Assembly: GCA_043742705.1 (NCBI GenBank)
Contig: JAYTXY010000005.1
Location: 1 to 20,286, forward strand
DNA from: JAPLDA01 sp043742705
GTDB lineage: Bacteria > Bacteroidota > Bacteroidia > AKYH767-A > 2013-40CM-41-45
Reading direction: 5' to 3'
DNA: 20,286 nt
Below, one piece after another: positions 1 to 8,020 of the stretch. The translations under genes were made by a program, and so were the position numbers. The notes under the pieces are model-generated. The model was not told the origin of the DNA, searched no databases, and saw only the letters and a list, made by a program, of their open reading frames with translations. How positions within the stretch are numbered: position 1 is the first letter of the stretch; every line of letters begins with the position of its first letter.

Positions 1-403
1 TTCCTGTTACACGTACTTGTTCATCCATGATGGAAGACTGAACTTTCATTCCACTTTCTTTAATGATCTTCACAATCTTTCTTGCAGTGTCTTTGTCAAT
101 GCCTTGCTTTACTTTGATGTCTTTCTTCACCATGTTGCCGGAAGCATACAACTCCTTTCCGAAATCAAGGGAAGATGGTTCCAATCCTTGCTTCAGCATC
201 CGTGCAATGATAATTCCTTCAATGGTTTTCATGCGCATATCATTTTCAGTGAGCACATGAATCATGAATTCTTTTTTATCCAGCTTGACTTCCGTTTTTG
301 AATTGTGAAAATCAAAACGTGTTGAAAGTTCTTTGGAAGCAGCATTGATTGCATTGTCCAGTTTCTGAACTTCTATTTTGCTGACGATGTCGAAGCTTGG
401 CAT
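1..403 (-). CDS. yajQ: YajQ/DUF520 family nucleotide-binding protein, 3' end outside the window
   Basis: Read on the minus strand from ATG at 403, the frame stays open to the window edge (134 codons visible). It starts MPSFDIVSKIEVQKLDNAIN, very close to E. coli YajQ (MPSFDIVSEVDMQEVRNAV). Further family landmarks follow in order: STRFDF near residue 27, the KQGI-K-TARKIVKIIK stretch near residues 97-115, and the terminal RVTG at the edge. E. coli YajQ is about 163 residues, so roughly 30 residues are missing. YajQ proteins are small cytoplasmic proteins with two ferredoxin-like folds. Some bind cyclic-di-GMP, but the role in Bacteroidota is not settled and none is claimed here. It is divergent from the gene at 577 across a 173-bp gap. 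I found no convincing TAnnTTTG box for it. Confidence 0.93.
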   Translation of the reverse strand, partial: MPSFDIVSKIEVQKLDNAINAASKELSTRFDFHNSKTEVKLDKKEFMIHVLTENDMRMKTIEGIIIARMLKQGLEPSSLDFGKELYASGNMVKKDIKVKQGIDKDTARKIVKIIKESGMKVQSSIMDEQVRVTG

Positions 404-564
404 ATCAAATGAGTTTTAGACTCGGCGATTTTTAGAGTTGTTAAAATTATCAAATTTTTATTATGGAAATACAAGCTGGTTTTGTAGGTATCAAAATGTA
501 ACTTTTCTCGACGAAGATTCATTCTTTCATAGTGTCATTCAATTCTTCATTGCCTAAATTCATT

Positions 565-572
565 TATCTTTG
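565..572 (+). promoter_or_regulatory. Possible -7 element (TAnnTTTG) directly before the FG-GAP gene
   Basis: TATCTTTG matches the Bacteroidota -7 consensus TAnnTTTG and ends five bases before the ATG at 577, so the transcript would be leaderless or nearly so. No TTG/TTTG -33 element lies at the usual 17-23 base spacing. The paralogous gene at 7178 has the same arrangement, so the sequence is either a shared promoter or simply conserved start-codon context. Confidence 0.35.
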
Positions 573-576
573 AAGA

Positions 577-2865
577 ATGAATAAATTTTTCTCCATTCTT
601 TTGTTCAGTACACTTTTGATTACAAAAGCAGGAATCGCTCAGCCGATGACTTTTCAGCGCGTTGACAGCATCCCTGTCGTGGTAGGAGGAATTACATTGA
701 ACAATCCCTGGTCCGGCGGAATTAATTTTCCATTTTTTTCAGAAATTGATTTGAACGGTGACGGCATTCATGATCTCTTCGAATTCGACCGTCTTCAGTC
801 TCTTACTTATTCGGAAGGTCGTATCAGCACATTCATCAATGACGGAACAGGTGGAGTGAATGCGTGGCATTGCGCACCGGAATACATTTCTAAATTCCCG
901 CACATCAACAAATGGGCGTTGTTGTATGATTACAACTGTGATGGCAAAGCAGATTTATTCACGCTTTCCATTTTTCAGAATGCCATTACAGTTTACCGCA
1001 ACGATTACAATGCAACGGACGGACTGAAATTTACATTGATTACACAATCATTAAATGAAACGGATGGAAGTTTGATCACACAGGTATATGCAGATGCTGT
1101 CTCAATTCCCACGTTTGGTGACGTAGATGGTGACGGTGATATGGACATCATTGGCTATAATTTACCCAGTAACGATGGCCGTGTTGCTTATCACAAAAAT
1201 TATTCGGCAGAGAGTAGTCATGGTTGCGATTCACTCGAATTCAATCATGAAACCTCTACATGGGGTAATTTTAAATTATGGATTGGCGCATCAACCAATT
1301 CAGTGTATTGTTACTCTTGCCGAAATGCATCTCCTGTTTCAGAAAGTTTTGCTGACGTCAATGATGATTTGGAGAGTTATGATCAAAGCGCTGCTGCTGT
1401 AAGAGACGATACCATCTCCAGTATATTCATGTTTGATGCTGATGGTGATGGTGACAAGGATCTGATTTTTGGCGACCAGGGTTCTACCGCTTCATTGCTG
1501 GTTGTAAATGGAGGAACGCCCTCTGCAGCGCAAATGGTTTCCGAGGATATCACTTTTCCAAGCACGAATATTCCTGTCAACATCAATAATTTTAATGTGC
1601 ACGCATACATTGATCTTGACAATGATGGCGTCAAAGATCTGATTGCAGTTCCATCTCAACAGGAAAATGCTGCGGGAATGTGGTTGTATAGAAATACCGG
1701 AACAACTGCTTCTCCTGATTTACATCTGTCAACAAGTACTTTTTTAGTAGACCAGATGATTGACGTTGGAGAAGGCGCATGCCCTGTGGTTTTTGATGAC
1801 AACAGAGATGGTTTGCCTGATCTGGTTGTCGGCAATTTCGGAATTTATCAGAATGGAACCGGCGGGTATAAAAATGGTTTGCATCTTTTCAGGAATACGG
1901 GCACTGCTTCGTCACCGGCTTTTAAACTGATCAGCCAGGATTATGCTAGCGTGGGTTCAATGGGACTTACGGGACCTATCTACCCTGCGTTTGGTGACCT
2001 CGATGGAGATGGAGACAAGGATTTGGTGATCGGAGAGAATTCCGGAAAACTATATTACTTTAAAAATATAGCAGCTACAGCAGATACCTCAATCTTTCAA
2101 ACGCCTTTCACGAATTACATGCGAATTGATGTTGGAAATGCCAGCACACCGCAGATCATTGATCTGAACAGGGATGGCTTGTTGGATTTAGTAGTAGGAA
2201 GAAAAAAAGGAAACATAAATTATTTTCAGAATACAGGAACTGTTTCAACACCTTACTTTGATTCCATTCCTACCATTGATACATTGGGTGGAGTGGTTTT
2301 GCAGAATTTCGGTGGTGATGGTTATACTGTTCCATTTTTCTTTGATGACAATGGTCATTACAGGCTTCTTGTAAGTTATGAAAAAGGAGAAGTTTTTTTG
2401 TACGACAGCATTGAAGGAAATCTGAATGGGAATTTTCATTTTGTGGATACAATTATTTCCGGTAGCGAAGGATCGCTTCTCCATTTCAACCTGGCTGTAA
2501 GCGGTGGAGATCTGAATAACGATGGAATGACGGATATGCTTCTGGGAATTTACAGTGGTGGAGTGAATGTGTATTTTCAGCGTGATCCTGCTATCGGAAT
2601 CAATGAACCTTCAGCAATACATCCTGCGTTCGTAATCGCTCCCAATCCTGCCAATGAAACGTGTTTGATTCAGTTCAGCAATTTACCTGCTTCCGTCAAA
2701 AATCAATTGTGTATGGTGAACTACCTGAGTCAGAGAATTTTTTTGAAACAGATAAGTTCCAATCATGTGGTGATTGATACTCGTGAACTTCCTTCAGGAG
2801 TGTATTTACTTCAACTTATTTCTGACGGAAAATCTGTTACACAGAAGTTGGTAGTAAGACATTGA
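577..2865 (+). CDS. Secreted FG-GAP/VCBS repeat protein with T9SS C-terminal sorting domain
   Basis: 762 residues. An N-terminal signal peptide (about residues 1-21, ending GIAQ) indicates export. The body carries about nine acidic DxDxDG-type calcium-binding motifs typical of FG-GAP/VCBS/integrin-like beta-propeller repeats: DLNGDGIHDLF near residue 58, DYNCDGKADLF, DVDGDGDMDII, DADGDGDKDLI, DLDNDGVKDLI, DDNRDGLPDLV, DLDGDGDKDLV, DLNRDGLLDLV and DLNNDGMTDML near 645. From about residue 680 a T9SS type A-like sorting domain follows (APNPANE, then LPSGVYLLQL and a terminal KLVVRH). By family it is an extracellular or cell-surface protein; the ligand is unknown. It is collinear with the 757-residue protein at 4905-7178 over its whole length, so the two are paralogs in opposite orientation. 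A GCDSLEF segment and a CYSCR motif are shared by both and may form disulfides. I am confident of the class; specific function cannot be assigned. Confidence 0.9.
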   Translation: MNKFFSILLFSTLLITKAGIAQPMTFQRVDSIPVVVGGITLNNPWSGGINFPFFSEIDLNGDGIHDLFEFDRLQSLTYSEGRISTFINDGTGGVNAWHCAPEYISKFPHINKWALLYDYNCDGKADLFTLSIFQNAITVYRNDYNATDGLKFTLITQSLNETDGSLITQVYADAVSIPTFGDVDGDGDMDIIGYNLPSNDGRVAYHKNYSAESSHGCDSLEFNHETSTWGNFKLWIGASTNSVYCYSCRNASPVSESFADVNDDLESYDQSAAAVRDDTISSIFMFDADGDGDKDLIFGDQGSTASLLVVNGGTPSAAQMVSEDITFPSTNIPVNINNFNVHAYIDLDNDGVKDLIAVPSQQENAAGMWLYRNTGTTASPDLHLSTSTFLVDQMIDVGEGACPVVFDDNRDGLPDLVVGNFGIYQNGTGGYKNGLHLFRNTGTASSPAFKLISQDYASVGSMGLTGPIYPAFGDLDGDGDKDLVIGENSGKLYYFKNIAATADTSIFQTPFTNYMRIDVGNASTPQIIDLNRDGLLDLVVGRKKGNINYFQNTGTVSTPYFDSIPTIDTLGGVVLQNFGGDGYTVPFFFDDNGHYRLLVSYEKGEVFLYDSIEGNLNGNFHFVDTIISGSEGSLLHFNLAVSGGDLNNDGMTDMLLGIYSGGVNVYFQRDPAIGINEPSAIHPAFVIAPNPANETCLIQFSNLPASVKNQLCMVNYLSQRIFLKQISSNHVVIDTRELPSGVYLLQLISDGKSVTQKLVVRH

Positions 2866-2891
2866 GTGTTTATTAATCTTAACCCATTCCT

Positions 2892-2913
2892 GTCATTCAG
2901 GAGGAATCTATTT
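2892..2913 (+). repeat. 22-bp arm identical (inverted) to part of the palindromic element at 4638-4859
   Basis: These 22 bases (core CAGGAGGAATCTATTT) are the exact reverse complement of 4667-4688, on the other side of the gene at 2986-4593. The copy overlaps a small TCCTG/CAGGA hairpin just downstream of the FG-GAP gene stop. It looks like a fragment of the same dispersed palindromic repeat found between the convergent genes. Confidence 0.6.
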
Positions 2914-2985
2914 ATGAATTTACATCCAATACTTGACTACATCTTAATACAGTCCGAAGAGCGAGTTATCATACTTCAATAATCA

Positions 2986-4593
2986 ATGAAAAAGAAAATT
3001 GCCTTCATAGTTCTACTTTTGTTTTCAGATTCCAATTTAATCAATGCCCAGACATGGGAATGGGCCCAGCATTGCGGGGGCGGAGGCACTGATGGATGTA
3101 GTACCATTTGCTTTGATACAGTCGGAAATTTGTATGCAACCGGAATTCTTGATCAACCAAAAGGATTTTTTGGAAATGATACACTTTATCCATCAGGGCT
3201 AACAGATATATTTATTAGTAAGTTTGACCACAACGGTAACTTTATGTGGTCCAAGCGTGCGGGGGGAGATGATCAGTTTAGTAGCGAGGACATGGCATTA
3301 ATGAACTATGAAAGAATTTCAAATAGTTTAATTCTTGCCGGGGCAATGGATGCTACAGGCAGGTCAATAGGTTCCTGCAATGTCGGGGGAGGAATATTTT
3401 TCTTGGCCAAATTGGATCTTGATGGAACCTGCATCTGGACCTTGGGTGTATCGAATTATGTTTCAGGCTACGTTACAGGAATGTTACCCGATCAGGCGGG
3501 GAAAATATACATTGTAGGATATTTAAATTTTCCCGGACAGGTTGGAGGGTTTTCCCTGCTTGCAGGAGGGTTTGTGGCAAAATTTAATTCTGTTGATGGA
3601 AGCTGCGATTGGGCAAAAAATCTTGGTAACTTAAATGTTTACCCTTCAGACGTAAATTACTTCGATGGAAATTTATTTATAAGTGGACAATCAATTAATG
3701 ATACATTGAAATTGGATACTGCTACGGTTTATTGTAACGAGAATGATCCATTTATTTCCAGGTTTGATACCTCCGGCAAAGTAGAATGGATAAGAACGGT
3801 AGGTGGGAGTAATATTGATATTGGCTGGCACATCAGAATAGACGGAATTGGTAATATTTACGCGGGCGGTACATTTCGAGATACTGCGGTGTTTGGAAAT
3901 GATACTCTGAGGAGTGGAATAAATAAAGACTATTACTTTGTAAAATTTGACAGTAGCGGAAATTTTATCTGGGTGCGACAAGCACATACAAAAGCAGGCT
4001 ACGCTCCTGGAATTTCTGTTGATTACAATGGAAAGCTATATGCGTCAGGAAATTTTTCGGATACTGCTACATTCGGCACGTGCACCATTATTGCCTCGAA
4101 TACAGATGCCCTGTTTATTGTAAGATTGGACAGCAGTGGAAATTGTCTTGGCTTCCAGCAAGTGGGTGGTATTAGAAATGGAGATATCATGGTGGATAAT
4201 TCTGAAAACTTTTATAGTTTCGGAGGAATGGTTGGTGCTGCAACCTTTGACAGTTATTCTATAACAAGTTACGGTTACATTGATGCCTACATTGCCAAGC
4301 ATGATGCAATTACGAATATAGAAACTGAAGCAAGAGTGGCAAGCAATAGGTTATTAATATTTGCAAACCCCAATGAAGGAAAATGCACAGTAAAAATACC
4401 TGATGATTTTCTGCATGAGAAAAATTTATTGCTTTCAATTTATGATAACTCAGGGAAAATTATTCAGCAAAAAAGATTAGAGCTGAATGAAGGAAAAATA
4501 AAACTTAACCTTCAGGCAGAAGCAAAAGGGATTTACAATGTTACTCTTTCTAACGGAAAGAAAAATTATAATGGAAGAATTGTATTTGAGTAA
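2986..4593 (+). CDS. Secreted SBBP-type beta-propeller protein with T9SS sorting domain
   Basis: 535 residues. It begins MKKKIAFIVLLLF with a signal peptide ending near INAQ (residue 22). The mature part opens with WEWAQHCGGGGTDG and then repeats a recognisable unit: a D-x-x-GN-x-Y-x-x-G segment (VGNLYATG, AGKIYIVG, IGNIYAGG, NGKLYASG), an FGNDTL-type turn, and KFDxxGNxxW (KFDHNGNFMW, RFDTSGKVEW, KFDSSGNFIW, RLDSSGNCLG). This is the SBBP (beta-propeller) repeat pattern common in Bacteroidota secreted proteins. From about residue 450 there is a T9SS type A-like sorting domain (FANPNEGKCTVKI, then AKGIYNVTL). It is predicted to be an extracellular, structural or binding protein with no visible catalytic motif. 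It lies between two inverted FG-GAP paralogs and is flanked by 22-bp inverted repeat copies. Substrate and role are unknown. Confidence 0.87.
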   Translation: MKKKIAFIVLLLFSDSNLINAQTWEWAQHCGGGGTDGCSTICFDTVGNLYATGILDQPKGFFGNDTLYPSGLTDIFISKFDHNGNFMWSKRAGGDDQFSSEDMALMNYERISNSLILAGAMDATGRSIGSCNVGGGIFFLAKLDLDGTCIWTLGVSNYVSGYVTGMLPDQAGKIYIVGYLNFPGQVGGFSLLAGGFVAKFNSVDGSCDWAKNLGNLNVYPSDVNYFDGNLFISGQSINDTLKLDTATVYCNENDPFISRFDTSGKVEWIRTVGGSNIDIGWHIRIDGIGNIYAGGTFRDTAVFGNDTLRSGINKDYYFVKFDSSGNFIWVRQAHTKAGYAPGISVDYNGKLYASGNFSDTATFGTCTIIASNTDALFIVRLDSSGNCLGFQQVGGIRNGDIMVDNSENFYSFGGMVGAATFDSYSITSYGYIDAYIAKHDAITNIETEARVASNRLLIFANPNEGKCTVKIPDDFLHEKNLLLSIYDNSGKIIQQKRLELNEGKIKLNLQAEAKGIYNVTLSNGKKNYNGRIVFE

Positions 4594-4637
4594 TAGATTT
4601 ATCAATGGTTTTAAAAAATGGGGAGCTTACACATCCA

Positions 4638-4859
4638 TTTATGACTAAGCATTCTTGCTAACTTTGAAATAGATTCCTCCTGAATGACTTTTGTTGTAGC
4701 CACAAACTTTTAACATCAGTCAGGTAGAGTTTGAATCAAATCTCGCTCAGCGTAGCATACAAGCGCTGGTCGTGCGAAAGATTGCTACGCTTCTATCTTG
4801 ACTATTGATTCCTGGCGAAGGAATCTATTTCAAATTTAGCTGTAACACTTATCCATAAA
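4638..4859. repeat. Decayed palindromic (MITE-like) intergenic element with ~41-bp imperfect inverted ends
   Basis: The 311-bp gap between the convergent genes has no gene. It holds an imperfect inverted repeat, arms 4638-4678 and 4819-4859, matching at 33 of 41 positions by my hand alignment. The inner 22 bases of the arms (4657-4678 and 4819-4840) match at 21 of 22. A second, nested 9-bp perfect inverted repeat (AGCGTAGCA at 4749-4757, TGCTACGCT at 4783-4791) sits in the middle. The motifs GATTCCT and GATTGCTACGC resemble short dispersed palindromes often seen in intergenic DNA of Bacteroidota. No transposase frame is present. As RNA it could fold into a long stem, so it may also act as a transcription stop between the two genes. 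Confidence 0.6.
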
Positions 4860-4904
4860 AAGATGCCTTCTGCATGACGATGAATGGATTGTTCCATTAA
4901 GCAA

Positions 4905-7178
4905 TCAATGACTCACAATTAATTTCATCACTTCCGAATTTCCGGAACAAATCAACTGAATAAAATAAACTCCGGCAGGGAGTGCCTGGGTGTTGAGCGT
5001 TATTCGTTCAGAGTCGACTGATTTTGAAATAACATGCTGCCCGAGATAATTGATCACATTCAGTTGATTGTTTGAATGAGAAGACAAATTAAAAAAGTGA
5101 ACTGTACATTCTTCGTTTGAAGGATTTGGTTGTATTAAAAAATGTGGTTGCTTGAGTGATGGATTTTTTATTCCTGTGGAAGGATCTCGTTGGTAGTAAA
5201 TACTGATTCCGCCTCCATAAATACCAAGCAACATGTCAGTCAAGCCATCGTTGTTCAGGTCACCGCCACTCACAGAAAGGTTGTATCCGTATCGAACACC
5301 TTGTATTTTTGAAATCACGGTATCAACTCTGTGAAAATTTCCATTCAGGTTTGCATCGATGCTGTCGTACAGAAATACTTCGCCGGATTCACAACTCAGT
5401 AAAAGTTTACGGTGTCCCTGCTCATCAAAAAAATACGGAACGGTATAACCCGTAGTATCAGTACCGTTTGCAATGATGATTCCTCCTAATGCGTTAATTG
5501 TAGGAGTCGTGGAAAACGAAGCGGAAGAAACTGTTCCGTTGTTCTGGAAATAATTGATTCGTCCTGCATTTCCGCCTGTGGTAATTCCGACAACGAGATC
5601 GAGCAGCCCGTCATGGTTCATGTCAATGATCTGCGGAGTACTCACAGAACCTCTGTCAATTCCCATGTAATTAATTCCGATGAGTTGGAAACTTGCAGGA
5701 CTTCCTCCGTTGTTTCTAAAGTACTGAAGCTTTCCGTTTGCTCCTCCGATGATGAGGTCTTTATCTCCATCACCATCCAGGTCACCGAATGCAGGATAGA
5801 TCGGTCCGTTAATAAACAAAGAATTAATTCCTGCATAGTTGCTGTCAACCAGTTGAAAAGCGGGAGATGAGAGCGAACCTGTGTTTTTAAGCAGATGCAA
5901 GCCACTTAAGAAACTTCCTGAATTATTCCATGATCTTCCTGCATTGCCGACTACCATATCAAGCAGACCGTCCCCATCAGCATCAAACAGGACAGGGCTT
6001 GCACCTTCGCCCACATCAAGCATCTGGTCAACTAAAAAGGAAGTGGAGCGAAGATCAAAATTCGGAATTGCCGTTGTGCCAATGTTTTTGTAGTACCACA
6101 CTCCATCGTGCCAGTTTTCATAGTTGCCTGATTCCACCAGCAAATCTTTTACTCCGTCATTGTCTACATCAATGTAAGCATGGTTGTGGAAGTTATTGAA
6201 GACTGAAGGAACATCGTAAGAAGGAAAGATGGTATCCTGTGAAATCATTTTAGCTGTATCAAGTGTTCCTCCGTTTACAACGAGCAATGAATTAAGTGCG
6301 CCTCCGTCACCGATGAGCAGATCAGGAAGATTGTCTCCATTTGCATCCAGCATGAATATGCTGAAATAGGAATCGTCCCTTGGCGCTGCAACACTTTGAT
6401 CATAATTATCGAGAGAAAAATTTTCTGCTGTGGGTCTTGCAGTGCGGCAACTGAAACAATCCGTCTTCGCGTAAATGCTTGAGTTATTTACTCCGACTGA
6501 GAAATTTCCCCATGTGTCATCTTCAAATTTAAATTCAAGTGAATCGCAACCATGCAGATTTTCCGCCGAATAATTTTTATTGAACACCACACGTCCAGGA
6601 ACTGTTGAAGGACCGATGATGTCCATATCACCATCGCCATCTGCATCACCGAAGGCAGGCAACTGCAATTGACTTGCAAACACGGGCGCAAAGAAACCCG
6701 GAAAATATTCTTCTTTTAATTCAGAACTAACAAGCGTGAATAGCAATCCGCCTTGTCCTGCATCAAAATCATTTCGGTACACAACAATGCCGCTTTGATC
6801 GTCAGCGAGCGTGAACAAATCTGCTTTCCCATCGCAGTTGTAATCGTACAGCAATGCCCATTGAAAAATCGGTGGAAACTTTACAACGAATTGGGGAGCG
6901 TAATGCCACGCTTTTGCACCGGGAGTTCCATCATTCAGAAAGGTGCTGATGCGGTTGTTGTGACGGTCGTACATAAACAGATCATGGATTCCGTCACCAT
7001 CCAGGTCAATTTCGGAAAAGAGCGGTTGATCGATTCCTCCAGCCCATGCATTCTTCAATGTATCACCGTTTACGATAACGGGAATAGAATCTTTCAGATC
7101 AAACCTGATTGTTTGTGCGGAAATTTTCAAGCCGCAGATCACGGATAAAAGGAAGGCAGAAAAAAGAATTCTTTTCAT
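4905..7178 (-). CDS. Secreted FG-GAP/VCBS repeat protein with T9SS sorting domain (paralog of 577-2865)
   Basis: 757 residues, start ATG at 7178 (MKRILFSAFLLSVICGLKISAQ, a signal peptide of about 22 residues). Calcium-binding DxDxDG-type motifs appear in the same order as in the paralog: DLDGDGIHDLF, DYNCDGKADLF, DADGDGDMDII, DANGDNLPDLL, DVDNDGVKDLL, DADGDGLLDMV, DLDGDGDKDLI, DMNHDGLLDLV and DLNNDGLTDML. A T9SS-type sorting domain fills the C-terminus (QPNPSNEECTVHF, then LPAGVYFIQL and KLIVSH). The protein is predicted to be secreted through the T9SS and displayed on the surface or released. It lies 86 bp downstream of the KdsC-like gene on the same strand, but its own possible -7 box and a weak terminator in between suggest separate transcription. 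The ligand is unknown; the family call is secure. Confidence 0.9.
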   Translation of the reverse strand: MKRILFSAFLLSVICGLKISAQTIRFDLKDSIPVIVNGDTLKNAWAGGIDQPLFSEIDLDGDGIHDLFMYDRHNNRISTFLNDGTPGAKAWHYAPQFVVKFPPIFQWALLYDYNCDGKADLFTLADDQSGIVVYRNDFDAGQGGLLFTLVSSELKEEYFPGFFAPVFASQLQLPAFGDADGDGDMDIIGPSTVPGRVVFNKNYSAENLHGCDSLEFKFEDDTWGNFSVGVNNSSIYAKTDCFSCRTARPTAENFSLDNYDQSVAAPRDDSYFSIFMLDANGDNLPDLLIGDGGALNSLLVVNGGTLDTAKMISQDTIFPSYDVPSVFNNFHNHAYIDVDNDGVKDLLVESGNYENWHDGVWYYKNIGTTAIPNFDLRSTSFLVDQMLDVGEGASPVLFDADGDGLLDMVVGNAGRSWNNSGSFLSGLHLLKNTGSLSSPAFQLVDSNYAGINSLFINGPIYPAFGDLDGDGDKDLIIGGANGKLQYFRNNGGSPASFQLIGINYMGIDRGSVSTPQIIDMNHDGLLDLVVGITTGGNAGRINYFQNNGTVSSASFSTTPTINALGGIIIANGTDTTGYTVPYFFDEQGHRKLLLSCESGEVFLYDSIDANLNGNFHRVDTVISKIQGVRYGYNLSVSGGDLNNDGLTDMLLGIYGGGISIYYQRDPSTGIKNPSLKQPHFLIQPNPSNEECTVHFFNLSSHSNNQLNVINYLGQHVISKSVDSERITLNTQALPAGVYFIQLICSGNSEVMKLIVSH

Positions 7179-7182
7179 TCTT

Positions 7183-7190
7183 CAAAAGTA
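7183..7190 (-). promoter_or_regulatory. Possible -7 element (TAnnTTTG) before the second FG-GAP gene
   Basis: On the minus strand TACTTTTG is followed by AAGA and then the ATG, the same TAnnTTTGAAGAATG arrangement as at 565-579 upstream of the paralog. There is no TTG/TTTG at -33 spacing. The conserved spacing in both paralogs supports a shared leaderless promoter or a shared start context, but does not prove either. Confidence 0.35.
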
Positions 7191-7224
7191 AAATAAACAA
7201 CAGGAATTATTCTGAATTTTTCGG

Positions 7225-7240
7225 AAAAAGCTGACGCTTT
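7225..7240 (-). terminator. Weak intrinsic terminator after the KdsC-like gene
   Basis: On the minus strand, 25 bases past the stop codon, AAAGC-GTCA-GCTTT forms a 5-bp stem followed by a run of T (GCTTTTTCC). The stem is short, so termination would be inefficient. Confidence 0.35.
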
Positions 7241-7264
7241 ATGAACAGAATGAAATATAATTAC

Positions 7265-7975
7265 TCAGTATGAGTCAGGACTTTTAATAATTGCATTTCC
7301 ATCCTTCGTAAAAAAAGCAGTCTCAATACGGTTACGGTTTTCCAAATAGTTTTGGTAAACTTCTGAATTGGAAGAACGCTTGCTGATGGTTTCGTCATAG
7401 ATGCCATTTAGTCCCATGAATAACTCACACGTTTCGCGTACTGCAAAGTTTCCTGATTCAGCACCGGTGATGTAATCAGCGAGGTTATTTTTTTTCAGGT
7501 ACTCAACAAAAAGAGGATTTGATTTTCGATTGACGAGTACACGTACTCCGCAGACTTTCGCGATCGAAATGTCGAGCACATCATCGTACACGTAAGCAAT
7601 CTCTTCGTGTTTAAAGCCGTGCTCTTTACAAAAATGATCGAGTGCTTCTATTTTGTTTCCTATTCTGTAGTAACAGGAATTGTAATGTTCGCGTGCAGAC
7701 AAACTAAACGAAGCACTGTTTCGCTCTCCGGAAATAATGGATGTATGAGCAAGTTGTCCGTGCTGCAACCAAAAAGAAAAACGAAGCATGTTGATTCCCA
7801 TGGAATCCACTTCACTGAAATTGCTGGAACCGTTTTCGTTTTTCTCTCCGTTGTTAAAAACACCGTCCCAATCAAACACGAATGCTTTTACACTTTCCAG
7901 CTTATCAGATAATTCCTCCGGGGTGGAAAGAAAATTTCCGCCAATTCCCGTAAATATTTTTTTGAGATGTTCCAC
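7265..7975 (-). CDS. KdsC-like HAD-family sugar-acid phosphatase
   Basis: 236 residues. The start is GTG at 7975; the first in-frame ATG (residue 59) would remove the catalytic motif, so a non-ATG start is needed. HAD motif I is FDWDG (D35 and D37), motif II is IISGE (S82), motif III is GNKIEAL (K108), and motif IV is YVYDDVLD (D131, D132). The order and spacing, plus AVRETCELFMG near residue 178, match the KdsC / KDN-9-phosphate phosphatase branch, small C0 HAD enzymes that dephosphorylate 8- or 9-carbon ulosonate phosphates. It is longer than typical KdsC (about 170-190 residues), with an N-terminal extension of about 28 residues and a C-terminal tail of about 50. It is the last gene of the operon with the CBS-fused aldolase (45-bp gap) and the KdsA-like synthase. 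I infer it removes the phosphate from that synthase's product. Confidence 0.83.
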   Translation of the reverse strand: MEHLKKIFTGIGGNFLSTPEELSDKLESVKAFVFDWDGVFNNGEKNENGSSNFSEVDSMGINMLRFSFWLQHGQLAHTSIISGERNSASFSLSAREHYNSCYYRIGNKIEALDHFCKEHGFKHEEIAYVYDDVLDISIAKVCGVRVLVNRKSNPLFVEYLKKNNLADYITGAESGNFAVRETCELFMGLNGIYDETISKRSSNSEVYQNYLENRNRIETAFFTKDGNAIIKSPDSY

Positions 7976-8020
7976 TTTTAAAAAGGATTAACGCAAGACC
8001 TAAAAAAAATTATGGAATGA

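Noticed and set aside
404..576. Promoter for yajQ
   Set aside because: No TAnnTTTG with a correctly spaced TTG found on the minus strand.
2888..2902. Terminator after the first FG-GAP gene (TCCTG-TCATT-CAGGA hairpin)
   Set aside because: A 5-bp stem without a T run, and part of the dispersed repeat arm; not convincing as a terminator.
6753..7148. 131-codon plus-strand open frame
   Set aside because: It lies fully antisense inside the FG-GAP gene, whose signal peptide, calcium motifs and sorting domain are clear; no family features in the antisense product.
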